Part shown: positions 1-7,746 of the stretch, in pieces
How positions within the stretch are numbered: the stretch's first letter is position 1
Layout: every line of letters starts with the position of its first letter
DNA from: an uncultured Dorea sp.
GTDB taxonomy: Bacteria > Bacillota > Clostridia > Lachnospirales > Lachnospiraceae
Length of the DNA: 64,000 nt
Assembly: GCA_910579925.1 (NCBI GenBank)
Contig: CAJTVY010000005.1
Coordinates: 49,740-113,739 of the forward strand
Direction: 5' to 3'
Made by a program: the position numbers and the translations under genes
The notes under the pieces: generated by a model
Told to the model about the DNA's origin: nothing
The model's input: the letters and a program-made list of their open reading frames with translations, nothing else
Database searches by the model: none

Positions 1-729
1 TCCCTTGAATAGTTTATAGCCTTCCGTAGATTTAAGGAAATGAGCCTCCGGCGACTTTTCGCCGCAGTTCTTCACCGTGCGGATCGCCTCGCCAAGCCTC
101 TGGCTTCTTGTAACAATATCCCGGACTGCATACTGCTTCATCTGCGCCCCCGTCATAGGATACAAGGATACCGATACCGCCCCGCCGCAGCTCATGGTAA
201 CCGCCCTTGCAAGTTCTTCCGTCCAGTGATTCGTCACTGTCTCAAAGATGACGCTGTTTCCTTTCTCATCCGTAAGCGCCATGGGGGAGGCGCTCATCCC
301 TCCTATGGTAAACGTCACCATCTGAAGTTCTGGAAATGCTCTTCCCATCCCGTCTGCATCCACCATCGGAAGTCCAAGGCGGGCGCTTGCCGCAATCGGA
401 AGCATAGAGTTGACTCCGCCTGCCTCTATTGGCATAAAAGCATAGATCTTCCTGCCAAAGTATCTTGATACCATATCATAGAGCGTCTGATATTCTTTCC
501 CGCCTATCCCTTTTTCAGCCAGCACCGTCGGCGCTCCCATCATTGCAATGGGAACTACCAGCGCATCGTCCGGCACTTCATCCGGGCTAAGAAGCGTGAC
601 CTCTTCACATTCCTTTACCGCTCCTATGGCGACCAGCTTGCCGATGTACGGGTCTCCGCCTCCGCCGGCTCCCAGAAGCGCAGCTCCCAGGGCAATATCC
701 TCAATTTCCTTAATTCCTATTTTTCTCAC
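1..729 (-). CDS. DUF917 family protein (S-methyl thiohydantoin desulfurase-like), N-terminal part
   Basis: Only the first 243 residues are present; the reading frame is open to the left edge. The start is a GTG at 729 with AGGAGA seven bases upstream. The N-terminus reads VRKIGIKEIEDIALGAALLG followed by a glycine-rich AGGGGDP motif, the hallmark of DUF917. Further on come a MMGAPTV segment and an EAGGVNSMLP segment, both typical of the family. DUF917 proteins usually sit beside hydantoinase/oxoprolinase-type genes and act on hydantoin-like compounds; the partner genes would lie outside the window. The PucR-type regulator immediately upstream on the same strand fits a purine/hydantoin-related pathway. 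Substrate unknown; family assignment good. Confidence 0.8.
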   Translation of the reverse strand, partial: MRKIGIKEIEDIALGAALLGAGGGGDPYIGKLVAIGAVKECEEVTLLSPDEVPDDALVVPIAMMGAPTVLAEKGIGGKEYQTLYDMVSRYFGRKIYAFMPIEAGGVNSMLPIAASARLGLPMVDADGMGRAFPELQMVTFTIGGMSASPMALTDEKGNSVIFETVTNHWTEELARAVTMSCGGAVSVSLYPMTGAQMKQYAVRDIVTRSQRLGEAIRTVKNCGEKSPEAHFLKSTEGYKLFKG

Positions 730-810
730 GTTCACATCTCCTGTCCTGCTTTATATCAAATCTGTTTCAGTTTATCATCTCGCAGGAAAAAATTCATTAT
801 TATTATGGCA

Positions 811-857
811 GAAAAAACCGGAATATCTTTGTCCTTTCAAACAAAAGCATTCCGGTT
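811..857 (-). terminator. Rho-independent terminator of the PucR gene
   Basis: AACCGGAAT (816-824) pairs with ATTCCGGTT (849-857), with a further TTTGT/ACAAA pairing inside. On the minus strand the stem is followed by a run of six T. It lies 30 bases past the PucR stop, so the DUF917 gene probably has its own promoter. A possible -10 (TATAAA, 755-750) lies upstream of that gene without a clear -35. Confidence 0.8.
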
Positions 858-887
858 CTGAAACCCATACAACAATTATGAAAGCTG

Positions 888-2501
888 TCAGACAGACAAC
901 AGTCTGCAGACTGCAACAGCCCGGTACGCTTCTATCCCTTCCGGCAGCTTATCGGGCCTGTAGCCCAGAATATCCGCAATCCTCTGCAGTCTGTATTTTA
1001 CGGTATTCTTATGGACATATAACAGCTTTGCCGTCTCTGTAACGCTGGAATCACCGTCCAGAAGATAGACGCTTAATGTCTCCAGAAGACTTCGCTCTTC
1101 ACCGTCTCTCGGCAGTCCTTTCAGACAATCCAGACACTGCTCCGTCTTCTCCTCTCCCTGGCTGATCAACCGGCGGCAGCCTTCTACAAACCGTATCTCT
1201 CCAATCTGAAAATACTTCCGTTCTGGAAAGACTTTCCTGGTATCTGTAAGATACTCCTGATGGCACAGATATGCCTTACGGACTTCTTTTGTACTGCACA
1301 GTCCGCTGCACCGTGTCAGTGTCATCGTACCGTCGTCTTGATGTATCTGGTCTAACAGTCCGCCAATCTGCTGCCTGGCCTCCTTATGGGAGTAAGGACT
1401 GCTCAGAAACAGCAGAAGCTTCCCTTCATAAATATCTGCCACCACCGTATCTGCGCAGTCAGCCGCAAAGATCCGAAGGGACGCAAGTTCTTTCTGTAAA
1501 TATGCAGATGAACCGCTTTCCTCCCCACAGACCATCCACATCTCGTTGATCTTTTCCACGTTGATGTGAAAGATGTCCGCCAGCCTCCTCATTTTCATCG
1601 GTTCATCCTGAAGAATCGCATGGACAAGTTCATGAACTGCCACTTCGCTGTGCTGACGCCCCCAGATATTTACTCCCAGACGCACTACGTCCACCATCTG
1701 TTCCACCATTCGTTTACTGAGCGCAGTCCCCTCTTTCAGCAGTAAAAGTTCCAATGCGTCTCCTTTTTCGGGATGTATCTTAAAATGGCTCCACGTTCCA
1801 TCTGGCAAAAATTCACACTTGCACGTTTCTCCTTCTTTGGGTAATCCTTCCTCCCCAGAGCCATGGTTCCTCTCTATGCCCTGTTTCACCATATTCTCAA
1901 GACTTCTCGGCCACGCCGCCAGATTCAATATCCGCAGCAAGGAATCACACAATACCAGACAAGACGCCGTCCGGTCGCTCAACATCTGCAATACCGTATT
2001 CACCGACCGGAGATGTGCCGGAAGTACGGCAACCTGTTCCAGAATCTCGGTTACGATGGATTCCTGTTTCATCCGGTCCCTGTAAATACAGTCCGTGACA
2101 TCACTGATCACCTCACTGTAGCGCAGTGTCTTCTCTCCTTCCGGCATGCAGATCAGTACAAAGTCCAGCTCATCCGCAAGATCAATCAGCTTCCTGTCCA
2201 CCTGCGCCAGATATACCCCCACATAGAAAAGGATTAATCCCACTTCTCCGCCCTCTGCCATCCTGCGGATATTGGCACACTGCCCCTCCACATCCTCCAG
2301 AATATTCATAAAGCCAGTAATTGCAATCTCGCTGCCAAAGTAATCCCCCTGAGGAAAGAGTTCGTCAATCAGAATTCCCGGGTCGACTGATTCAAGAACC
2401 GATATGGAAGAAACGAATTTGGACAGCCCTTTACGCCCGCCCAGGACTTTTGCACACCGAAGGGACGGCAATTGAAGTAAATCTTCTACCGTCACACTCA
2501 T
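888..2501 (-). CDS. PucR family transcriptional regulator
   Basis: A 537-residue cytoplasmic DNA-binding regulator. The N-terminal PucR domain (about residues 1-125) starts TVEDLLQLPSL and contains the typical GGRKGLSKFVSSISVLE-type segment. The middle is a variable, GGDEF-like sensory region. The C-terminus (about 475-535) carries the PucR/CdaR helix-turn-helix, with LLDGDSSVTETAKLLYVHKN then TVKYRLQRI. Relatives control purine, sugar-diacid or hydantoin catabolism in response to a metabolite. It lies upstream of and co-directional with the DUF917 gene but is separated from it by a terminator, and 41 bases downstream of the DUF3006 gene, so it may be transcribed from the cyclophilin/DMT unit. 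The ATG at 2501 is preceded by GGTGGAG. Effector unknown. Confidence 0.9.
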   Translation of the reverse strand: MSVTVEDLLQLPSLRCAKVLGGRKGLSKFVSSISVLESVDPGILIDELFPQGDYFGSEIAITGFMNILEDVEGQCANIRRMAEGGEVGLILFYVGVYLAQVDRKLIDLADELDFVLICMPEGEKTLRYSEVISDVTDCIYRDRMKQESIVTEILEQVAVLPAHLRSVNTVLQMLSDRTASCLVLCDSLLRILNLAAWPRSLENMVKQGIERNHGSGEEGLPKEGETCKCEFLPDGTWSHFKIHPEKGDALELLLLKEGTALSKRMVEQMVDVVRLGVNIWGRQHSEVAVHELVHAILQDEPMKMRRLADIFHINVEKINEMWMVCGEESGSSAYLQKELASLRIFAADCADTVVADIYEGKLLLFLSSPYSHKEARQQIGGLLDQIHQDDGTMTLTRCSGLCSTKEVRKAYLCHQEYLTDTRKVFPERKYFQIGEIRFVEGCRRLISQGEEKTEQCLDCLKGLPRDGEERSLLETLSVYLLDGDSSVTETAKLLYVHKNTVKYRLQRIADILGYRPDKLPEGIEAYRAVAVCRLLSV

Positions 2502-2542
2502 TCATCTCCACCCTTTCTCTTCCTGTAAATGATGTTCATGAA

Positions 2543-2722
2543 TCATTCTATAATGGAATACTGCAGGTATTCATAAAGCAGTCTGGTTCCCTCCATAATC
2601 TCCGGCGGAAGAAGCGCCCGCGCCACCATCTTCGGCTCTGCATTCTGATCCGTCTCATCTTCCCGTTTAAGCATTGCATAATCCCCGTCTATTCTCTCCA
2701 CGATATATGTACACGTCAGCAT
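2543..2722 (-). CDS. DUF3006 family small protein
   Basis: A 59-residue protein whose sequence (TYIVERIDGDYAML, then ARALLPPEIMEGTRL) matches the DUF3006 pattern of an I-x-R-x-E/D-G-D-x-A-x-L strand followed by a P-x-x-x-x-E-G turn. The start is the ATG at 2722, eight bases after GGAGG; an in-frame TTG at 2737 overlaps that Shine-Dalgarno and is not the start. It sits between the DMT transporter and the PucR gene on the same strand and is probably co-transcribed. The family has no established function. Related proteins are often found next to secreted metallo-beta-lactamase-like genes, which is not the case here. Confidence 0.7.
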   Translation of the reverse strand: MLTCTYIVERIDGDYAMLKREDETDQNAEPKMVARALLPPEIMEGTRLLYEYLQYSIIE

Positions 2723-2738
2723 ACGATTTTCCTCCAAT

Positions 2739-3656
2739 TTAAATATCCTTAGATCCCTTCCGGTTAATGATAATAATCCCGACGCTCACACAGATAAGAG
2801 CTGTCAGATTCTTTACCGACGCCACCTGCTCTCCCAGGAAGACTGCCGATAAAGCAACCCCAAACACCGGAATACTAAATCCAAATATAGCCACTTTCCC
2901 AACAGAATTGTATTTCAGAAGTTCCGCCCAGATACTGAATGCCACGGTTGACAATAACGACATATAGAGCAGAAGTAACGATGATTTTATATGAAAACCA
3001 TAAACCGTTCCACCAGATATGACTCCGATCAGAATCAGAACCGATCCGCCGAACAGCAGTTGATAGGCTGTGATCGTTACAGGCTTTTCCTTATCCGAGA
3101 TCATCTTAAGCGTCACACTGCTCAGTCCGTAGGAAAATGCACACACCAGCACCATTCCTTCACCCAGAAATGAAAAACCGCTGCTAAACGCACCCGGCTC
3201 AAGATTGATGATAATGATTCCTGCAAATCCTACCAGACAGCCCACGATCTTTTTAAATGTCAGTTTCTCCGACTTCATAAGAAAATGTGCGGCTATAATC
3301 GAAAAAAAGGCGTTAGATGCATTGATCACAGAGCCCTTCGCCCCTGTCGTATGTGCAAGACCGATATAGAAACACACATACTGAATCGTAGTCTGTAAAA
3401 TCCCCTGCCCAAACACATAAGGCACAGAACTTCTCTTCATTGTGATGATCCGTTTCTCAAGCACACACCCAAGCAGAAACGTGAACACACCTGCCAGGAA
3501 AAAACGATATCCGGCAAACAGAATCTGGCTGCCCGCATTTTCGATGTGGAACAGTTCATATCCTATCTTCACACATGGAAATGCGCTGCCCCATAAGGCG
3601 CAGCACACCAGAGCCAGAATCGTCCTGGCCGCCGTATTCTGATAAAAACGTTCCAT
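2739..3656 (-). CDS. EamA/DMT family transporter
   Basis: A 305-residue integral membrane protein with about ten hydrophobic segments arranged as two EamA repeats (about residues 12-150 and 165-298). The first repeat opens with LVCCALWGSAFPCVKI and the second ends with a GEQ...(I)C(V)SVGIIIINR-type segment. Members export or import small metabolites such as amino acids or nucleosides; substrate cannot be told from sequence. Its ATG overlaps the stop of the cyclophilin gene by one base (TAATG), indicating translational coupling, and the DUF3006 gene follows. Confidence 0.88.
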   Translation of the reverse strand: MERFYQNTAARTILALVCCALWGSAFPCVKIGYELFHIENAGSQILFAGYRFFLAGVFTFLLGCVLEKRIITMKRSSVPYVFGQGILQTTIQYVCFYIGLAHTTGAKGSVINASNAFFSIIAAHFLMKSEKLTFKKIVGCLVGFAGIIIINLEPGAFSSGFSFLGEGMVLVCAFSYGLSSVTLKMISDKEKPVTITAYQLLFGGSVLILIGVISGGTVYGFHIKSSLLLLYMSLLSTVAFSIWAELLKYNSVGKVAIFGFSIPVFGVALSAVFLGEQVASVKNLTALICVSVGIIIINRKGSKDI

Positions 3657-4174
3657 TATTCCTTCTCCGGTTCTTCATACTCTTCGCCCATCGTATCTAC
3701 CGTGACCTTCTTCATCTTCTGTTCTGTAAGCGGCCTGTCATTATAGTCCGTCTCTGTATCCGCAATCTTATTTACAATGTCCATACCCTCTGTCACCTTT
3801 CCGAACGCCGCATAAGAACCGTCCAGATGCGGAGAATTCCTGTGCATAATAAAGAACTGTGATCCTGCAGAATCCGGATGCATTGCCCTTGCCATGGACA
3901 GCACGCCTTCTGTGTGTTTTAAGTCATTGTCAAAACCGTTCTGTTCGAATTCCCCTTTAATATGATATCCCGGACCTCCCATACCTGTTCCGTCCGGGCA
4001 GCCTCCCTGGATCATAAAGCCGTTAATCACACGGTGGAAAATCAGGCCGTCATAATATCCCTTCTTTACCAGCGAGATAAAATTATTCACCGTGTTCGGC
4101 GCAACCTCTGGATACAGTTCCGCTTTCATGATATCTCCGTTTTCCATTTCAAATGTTACAATTGGATTTTCCAT
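3656..4174 (-). CDS. Peptidyl-prolyl cis-trans isomerase, cyclophilin type
   Basis: A 172-residue single-domain cyclophilin without a signal peptide, so probably cytoplasmic. Family signatures are FHRVINGFMIQGG, GSQFFIMH and LDGSYAAFGKV, which include the active-site Arg and Phe-Met-Gln residues. Size is normal for small bacterial cyclophilins. The ATG at 4174 is chosen because GGAAAGGA lies just upstream and the family begins at (N)PIVTFEMENGD; extending to 4291 would add a segment running across the predicted promoter. It is the first gene of a unit with the DMT transporter and DUF3006. Confidence 0.93.
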   Translation of the reverse strand: MENPIVTFEMENGDIMKAELYPEVAPNTVNNFISLVKKGYYDGLIFHRVINGFMIQGGCPDGTGMGGPGYHIKGEFEQNGFDNDLKHTEGVLSMARAMHPDSAGSQFFIMHRNSPHLDGSYAAFGKVTEGMDIVNKIADTETDYNDRPLTEQKMKKVTVDTMGEEYEEPEKE

Positions 4175-4219
4175 AGTTCCTTTCCTCTCTTCCCGATTAT
4201 TAAGTATAAATCTTTCTCT

Positions 4220-4248
4220 ATTGTAGCGGATAAAACGCTGTTCGTAAA
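4220..4248 (-). promoter_or_regulatory. Candidate sigma-A promoter for the cyclophilin unit
   Basis: On the minus strand TTTACG (4248-4243) and TACAAT (4225-4220) are spaced by 17 bases. The site lies about 45 bases upstream of the chosen cyclophilin start, which supports the shorter protein. Confidence 0.5.
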
Positions 4249-4301
4249 GTACCTTTTCTCCATAAGAAGCCCTTATGATATGCAAGACCATAACATAACG
4301 G

Positions 4302-4330
4302 TTGACTTTCTGTCTGTTTTGATAAATACT
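4302..4330 (+). promoter_or_regulatory. Candidate sigma-A promoter for the MalY/PatB gene
   Basis: TTGACT (4302-4307) and AATACT (4325-4330) with 17-base spacing, 42 bases before the ATG. The -10 is imperfect; the -35 is good. It is divergent from the cyclophilin promoter. Confidence 0.45.
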
Positions 4331-4372
4331 ATTCTTAACAAAAATGAACTATTTTCAGGAGGAATACTACAT

Positions 4373-5539
4373 ATGTCACAAGTGAAATACGTTGAACGCA
4401 GAAACACAGACAGTACCAAGTGGGACGCCCAGACCGCCATGTTCGGGGAAGAGGGGCTTCTGCCTTTATGGGTTGCCGATATGGATTTCCAGGTGCCTTC
4501 CTGTGTAATGGAAGCCCTGAGCGCTTACGTGTCCAGAGGTGTTTTCGGATACCACAGAATTCCAGATTCTTATTACCAGGCATTTATCAACTGGGAGAAA
4601 CAGTACCACTCCTATGAGGTACAAAAAGAATGGATCCGGTTCTCACCGGGAGTCGTGTCTGCCTTTAACTGGATTACCCAGTTTATGACGAAACCGGAAG
4701 ATGCCGTAATCGTCCTGACTCCGGTATACTATCCATTTCTTCATGCTGTAAAGAATAACAACAGGCATCTGATCACTTCAGATCTGGTTAATACAGACGG
4801 TGTGTATACCATCGACTTTGAAGACTTTGAGCAGAAGATTGTAGAGAATCATGTTACTTTGTTCATCCTCTGTTCTCCCCATAACCCGGCAGGACGTGTC
4901 TGGACACGCAGGGAATTACAGACATTGTTCGATATCTGCCGGAAACATCATGTGTTCGTGATTTCCGACGAGATCCACCAGGATCTGACCTTTGACAGCC
5001 ATACGCATATTCCGTCCTTCTGCGCAGGAAGCTATGATGATATGATGATTACCGTCACCGCACCCTCCAAGACCTTCAACCTTGCAGGATGCCAGAACTC
5101 CGTCATACTCATTCCGGACGAGAAGCTTCGCAGAAAATGGGACGAATTTGTCACCTGCATCCGCATCCAGAACGGAAATGTATTCGGATATATGGCGGCA
5201 GAGGCGGCTTATTCGGAGGGAAGAAAGTGGTTCGAGGAAGTGAAGGAAATCATTTATGGAAATTATCTGTTCGTGAAGGATTCTTTCGCAAAGACGCTCC
5301 CAGAGGTGGTTGTCTCTCCTCTTGAGGGAACCTATCTGTGCTGGTTCGATATGAAAGCCTATGTAAAGCCAGAGGAAATGAAAGATTTCATGCAGAAAAA
5401 ATGCCATATTGCGCTGGATTACGGCGACTGGTTCGGCGGAGAGAGATTCGCCTCCTTTGTGCGGATGAACCTTGCCACCTCAAAGGAAAATGTAGAAAAG
5501 GCTGTAAATGCAATCATCGCAGGATGTCAGACCGCATAG
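4373..5539 (+). CDS. MalY/PatB family PLP-dependent C-S lyase / aminotransferase
   Basis: A 388-residue fold-type I PLP enzyme of the MalY/PatB subgroup, typically a cystathionine/cysteine beta-lyase acting in the cytosol. Family features: LPLWVADMDFQVP near the N-terminus, the SPHNPAGRVW loop, SDEIHQDL with the cofactor-binding Asp, and SKTFNLAGCQ, whose Lys forms the Schiff base. Length is as expected. The start at 4373 follows a strong AGGAGG; the frame extends further upstream, but that part runs antisense through the cyclophilin gene. The gene stands alone on the plus strand and is followed by a hairpin and the XRE regulator. Whether it makes homocysteine, pyruvate or sulfide cannot be decided. 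Confidence 0.9.
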   Translation: MSQVKYVERRNTDSTKWDAQTAMFGEEGLLPLWVADMDFQVPSCVMEALSAYVSRGVFGYHRIPDSYYQAFINWEKQYHSYEVQKEWIRFSPGVVSAFNWITQFMTKPEDAVIVLTPVYYPFLHAVKNNNRHLITSDLVNTDGVYTIDFEDFEQKIVENHVTLFILCSPHNPAGRVWTRRELQTLFDICRKHHVFVISDEIHQDLTFDSHTHIPSFCAGSYDDMMITVTAPSKTFNLAGCQNSVILIPDEKLRRKWDEFVTCIRIQNGNVFGYMAAEAAYSEGRKWFEEVKEIIYGNYLFVKDSFAKTLPEVVVSPLEGTYLCWFDMKAYVKPEEMKDFMQKKCHIALDYGDWFGGERFASFVRMNLATSKENVEKAVNAIIAGCQTA

Positions 5540-5553
5540 ACGTCCAGGCTCAA

Positions 5554-5584
5554 TACAGGAATTAACCGTTGGTTAATTCCTGTA
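5554..5584. other. Perfect 14-bp inverted repeat (hairpin or operator)
   Basis: TACAGGAATTAACC (5554-5567) and its exact complement (5571-5584) flank a three-base GTT centre. It begins 15 bases past the MalY/PatB stop. No T-run follows on the plus strand, so it is a poor terminator. It could instead be an operator in front of the XRE gene. Confidence 0.6.
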
Positions 5585-5627
5585 AGAAAAAATATACAAT
5601 GTCTCAATGGTTCTCCCAGTCTGGTAT

Positions 5628-5636
5628 TGGTATAAT
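5628..5636 (+). promoter_or_regulatory. Extended -10 promoter for the XRE regulator gene
   Basis: TGG followed by TATAAT at 5631-5636 forms a perfect extended -10 element about 70 bases before the ATG. No convincing -35 is seen, as is common for this promoter class. Confidence 0.5.
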
Positions 5637-5706
5637 AACATCAGACACAGATCACAGCAGTCATGGAGAAGGGCTGCATTTACCAAGACATGGGAGGAAT
5701 CATTCT

Positions 5707-6753
5707 ATGAAAATCAACGAAATTATCCGTAAAAAACGAACCGAAAAGGGATATACCCAAGAGCAGATGGCCTCTTTCCTGGGCGTTTCCGCACCCGCAG
5801 TCAACAAATGGGAAAAGGCAATCTCTTACCCGGATATCACCCTGCTCCCTGCGCTGGCACGTCTCCTTGACACCGACCTTAATACCCTTCTGTCCTTTCA
5901 GGAAGATCTGACCAGAGAAGAGGTCGGAACATTTATGAACGTACTGGTTTCTGTTGCCGAAACAAAGGGAATCGACGGCGCATTCCAGATAGCCCTTGAG
6001 AAATGCCGCGAATACCCTTCCTGCGATTTCCTGCTTCTTAACGCAGCTCTGACTCTGGAAGGACTGCTTCTTACCAGTCAAGGCAGTGCAGAAGAAACAC
6101 ACTGGCTGGATATTGTCGAAGATTTATATGTACGGGCTTCCAGAAGCTGCGACCCAGAGATTGGAAACCAGGCAAAAGCCATGTTGATTTCAAAACATAT
6201 CGGAAGAAAGGAATTTGACACTGCCGAAAAATTACTGGAAGAACTGCCTGCCGCAGCCCTATTCAATAAAAAGCAGCTCACCGCCATGTTCTATCTGGAA
6301 CAGGACGAGTGGGAAAAAGCGGCGGAACTTATCGAACAAAAAGTCCTGTCTGAGATCAGCGACATTCTGTCCTCTGTCTATACTCTGGTAGAAATCGCAG
6401 TAAAGGAAAACCAGATATCCGCTGCCAGTCAAATGACCGCTATCGCCAGACAGATCACAGAACTGTTCGGATTATGGGAAGGTAACATACATATTGCAGA
6501 GTTACTTCTTGCCACTGCTCAGAAAGACGCCGACGGCTGCCTTGACATCCTGGAGAAAATGCTGCCTTCTCTCAATAAGGACTGGAAGCCGGGATATCAC
6601 CCCCTGTACCGTCATCTTTCGCTGAAAGATACGAACATCGGCCAGATGATACGCTGCGGTATCGTGAATGAACTAACTAATCCGGAAAATCACGCATACG
6701 ATTTCCTGCGCAATCATCCGGATCTGAAGAAACTACTCAGCAGATATTGCTAG
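5707..6753 (+). CDS. XRE family regulator with a C-terminal helical repeat region
   Basis: A 348-residue protein. Residues 1-60 form a Cro/CI-type helix-turn-helix (IIRKKRTEKGYTQEQMASFL, then GVSAPAVNKWE and ISYPDITLL). The remainder (about 75-345) is alpha-helical and TPR-like, which in such regulators commonly senses a ligand or partner. The start at 5707 is preceded by GGGAGG; the open frame upstream crosses the promoter and hairpin and is not coding. It is a free-standing gene converging on proC, with 21 bases between stops. Targets unknown; the palindrome at 5554-5584 is a candidate autoregulatory site. Confidence 0.85.
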   Translation: MKINEIIRKKRTEKGYTQEQMASFLGVSAPAVNKWEKAISYPDITLLPALARLLDTDLNTLLSFQEDLTREEVGTFMNVLVSVAETKGIDGAFQIALEKCREYPSCDFLLLNAALTLEGLLLTSQGSAEETHWLDIVEDLYVRASRSCDPEIGNQAKAMLISKHIGRKEFDTAEKLLEELPAAALFNKKQLTAMFYLEQDEWEKAAELIEQKVLSEISDILSSVYTLVEIAVKENQISAASQMTAIARQITELFGLWEGNIHIAELLLATAQKDADGCLDILEKMLPSLNKDWKPGYHPLYRHLSLKDTNIGQMIRCGIVNELTNPENHAYDFLRNHPDLKKLLSRYC

Positions 6754-6774
6754 TGTGATAACACATTTACTAGA

Positions 6775-7569
6775 TTACATCCCCTTTGACATCTCTTCAC
6801 AGACCTTCATCGCCTCAAAAACTGCGCTTCTGAAGCCACGCTCTTCCAGTACCCGTACCGCTTCGATCGTGGTTCCTGCCGGGGAACATACCATATCCTT
6901 CAGTTCTCCTGGATGTTTCCCGGTCTCCAGTACCATCTTCGCACTTCCAAGCACTGCCTGCGCTGCAAACTGATAAGCCTGAGATCTTGGCATCCCGCCG
7001 GAAACCGCCGCATCCGCCATAGCCTCAATCAACATAAATACATACGCCGGGGAACTTCCGCTTACGGAAACCACTGTATCCATCAAATGCTCAGAAACAA
7101 TCTCCACACGGCTGAAACTCTCAAGAAGCGTGCACACATATGCCGTCTCTTCTTTTGTCATATGTTCGTTAGGGCATGCCGCCGTCATTCCAGCGCCTAC
7201 CATTGCAGGTGTATTCGGCATGGTACGGACGATTTTTACATCTTTACCGAACTGATCGGCAAGCCACGCAAGAGTCTTCCCAGGCGCAATGGTAATCACA
7301 ATCTGATTCTCCCGGACGTCCCTTCGGATCTCATGAATTACCTCTGCATAGAACTGCGGCTTCACAGACAATATAATCACTTCTGCCTTCTCAACCACTT
7401 CTTTATTACTGTCGGTTACGCAGATTCCGAACTGTGACTTCGCCTTCTCCCTTCCCGCTTCAGACAGATCTGCTCCGATGATCTCCTCTGCCTTAATAAT
7501 CTGATTTTTAATGATTCCGCCCATGATGGCTCCCGCCATGTTTCCGGTTCCTATAAATCCTAATTTCAT
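6775..7569 (-). CDS. proC: Pyrroline-5-carboxylate reductase
   Basis: A 264-residue NAD(P)H-dependent cytosolic enzyme that reduces 1-pyrroline-5-carboxylate to proline. The Rossmann motif GFIGTGNMAGAI is at residues 4-15. The central segment has RTMPNTPAMVGAG, and the C-terminal dimerisation signature SPAGTTIEAVRVLEERG follows DMVCSP. Length matches the family. The ATG at 7569 follows AGGAGG. It lies directly downstream of the ornithine-cyclodeaminase-family gene, suggesting two inputs to proline, but the 177-base gap holds its own TATAAT and a tandem palindromic operator. Confidence 0.95.
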   Translation of the reverse strand: MKLGFIGTGNMAGAIMGGIIKNQIIKAEEIIGADLSEAGREKAKSQFGICVTDSNKEVVEKAEVIILSVKPQFYAEVIHEIRRDVRENQIVITIAPGKTLAWLADQFGKDVKIVRTMPNTPAMVGAGMTAACPNEHMTKEETAYVCTLLESFSRVEIVSEHLMDTVVSVSGSSPAYVFMLIEAMADAAVSGGMPRSQAYQFAAQAVLGSAKMVLETGKHPGELKDMVCSPAGTTIEAVRVLEERGFRSAVFEAMKVCEEMSKGM

Positions 7570-7587
7570 TTTAAGCACCCTCCTCGC

Positions 7588-7623
7588 ATTATATTTGTAT
7601 ACAATTAATATTTTTGTATACAA
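7588..7623 (-). promoter_or_regulatory. proC promoter with tandem TTGTATACAA operators
   Basis: Two identical perfect 10-bp palindromes, TTGTATACAA, lie at 7595-7604 and 7614-7623, 19 bp centre to centre, so nearly on the same helix face. A TATAAT (minus strand, 7593-7588) adjoins the nearer copy. The -35 region is poor. GTATAC-centred palindromes of this kind are typical of GntR-family binding sites. No GntR gene is in the window. Confidence 0.55.
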
Positions 7624-7746
7624 TTTATCTAGTACTAACTATAACATGGGATCTTTTTTCGGTCAACCAGTTTCCCCAAAACTTCCTAAAAACTTATCCG
7701 ACCGAGAATCTTGAGCAGAAAATATGTCTCTCCATGCCCTGGCAGA

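Noticed and set aside
548..1042. Plus-strand open frame of 164 codons
   Set aside because: It is antisense to the DUF917 gene start, the PucR terminator and the PucR end; no Shine-Dalgarno and no recognisable protein pattern.
3962..4372. N-terminal extension of the MalY/PatB frame
   Set aside because: It runs antisense through the cyclophilin gene and both promoters; the strong AGGAGG and family start are at 4373.
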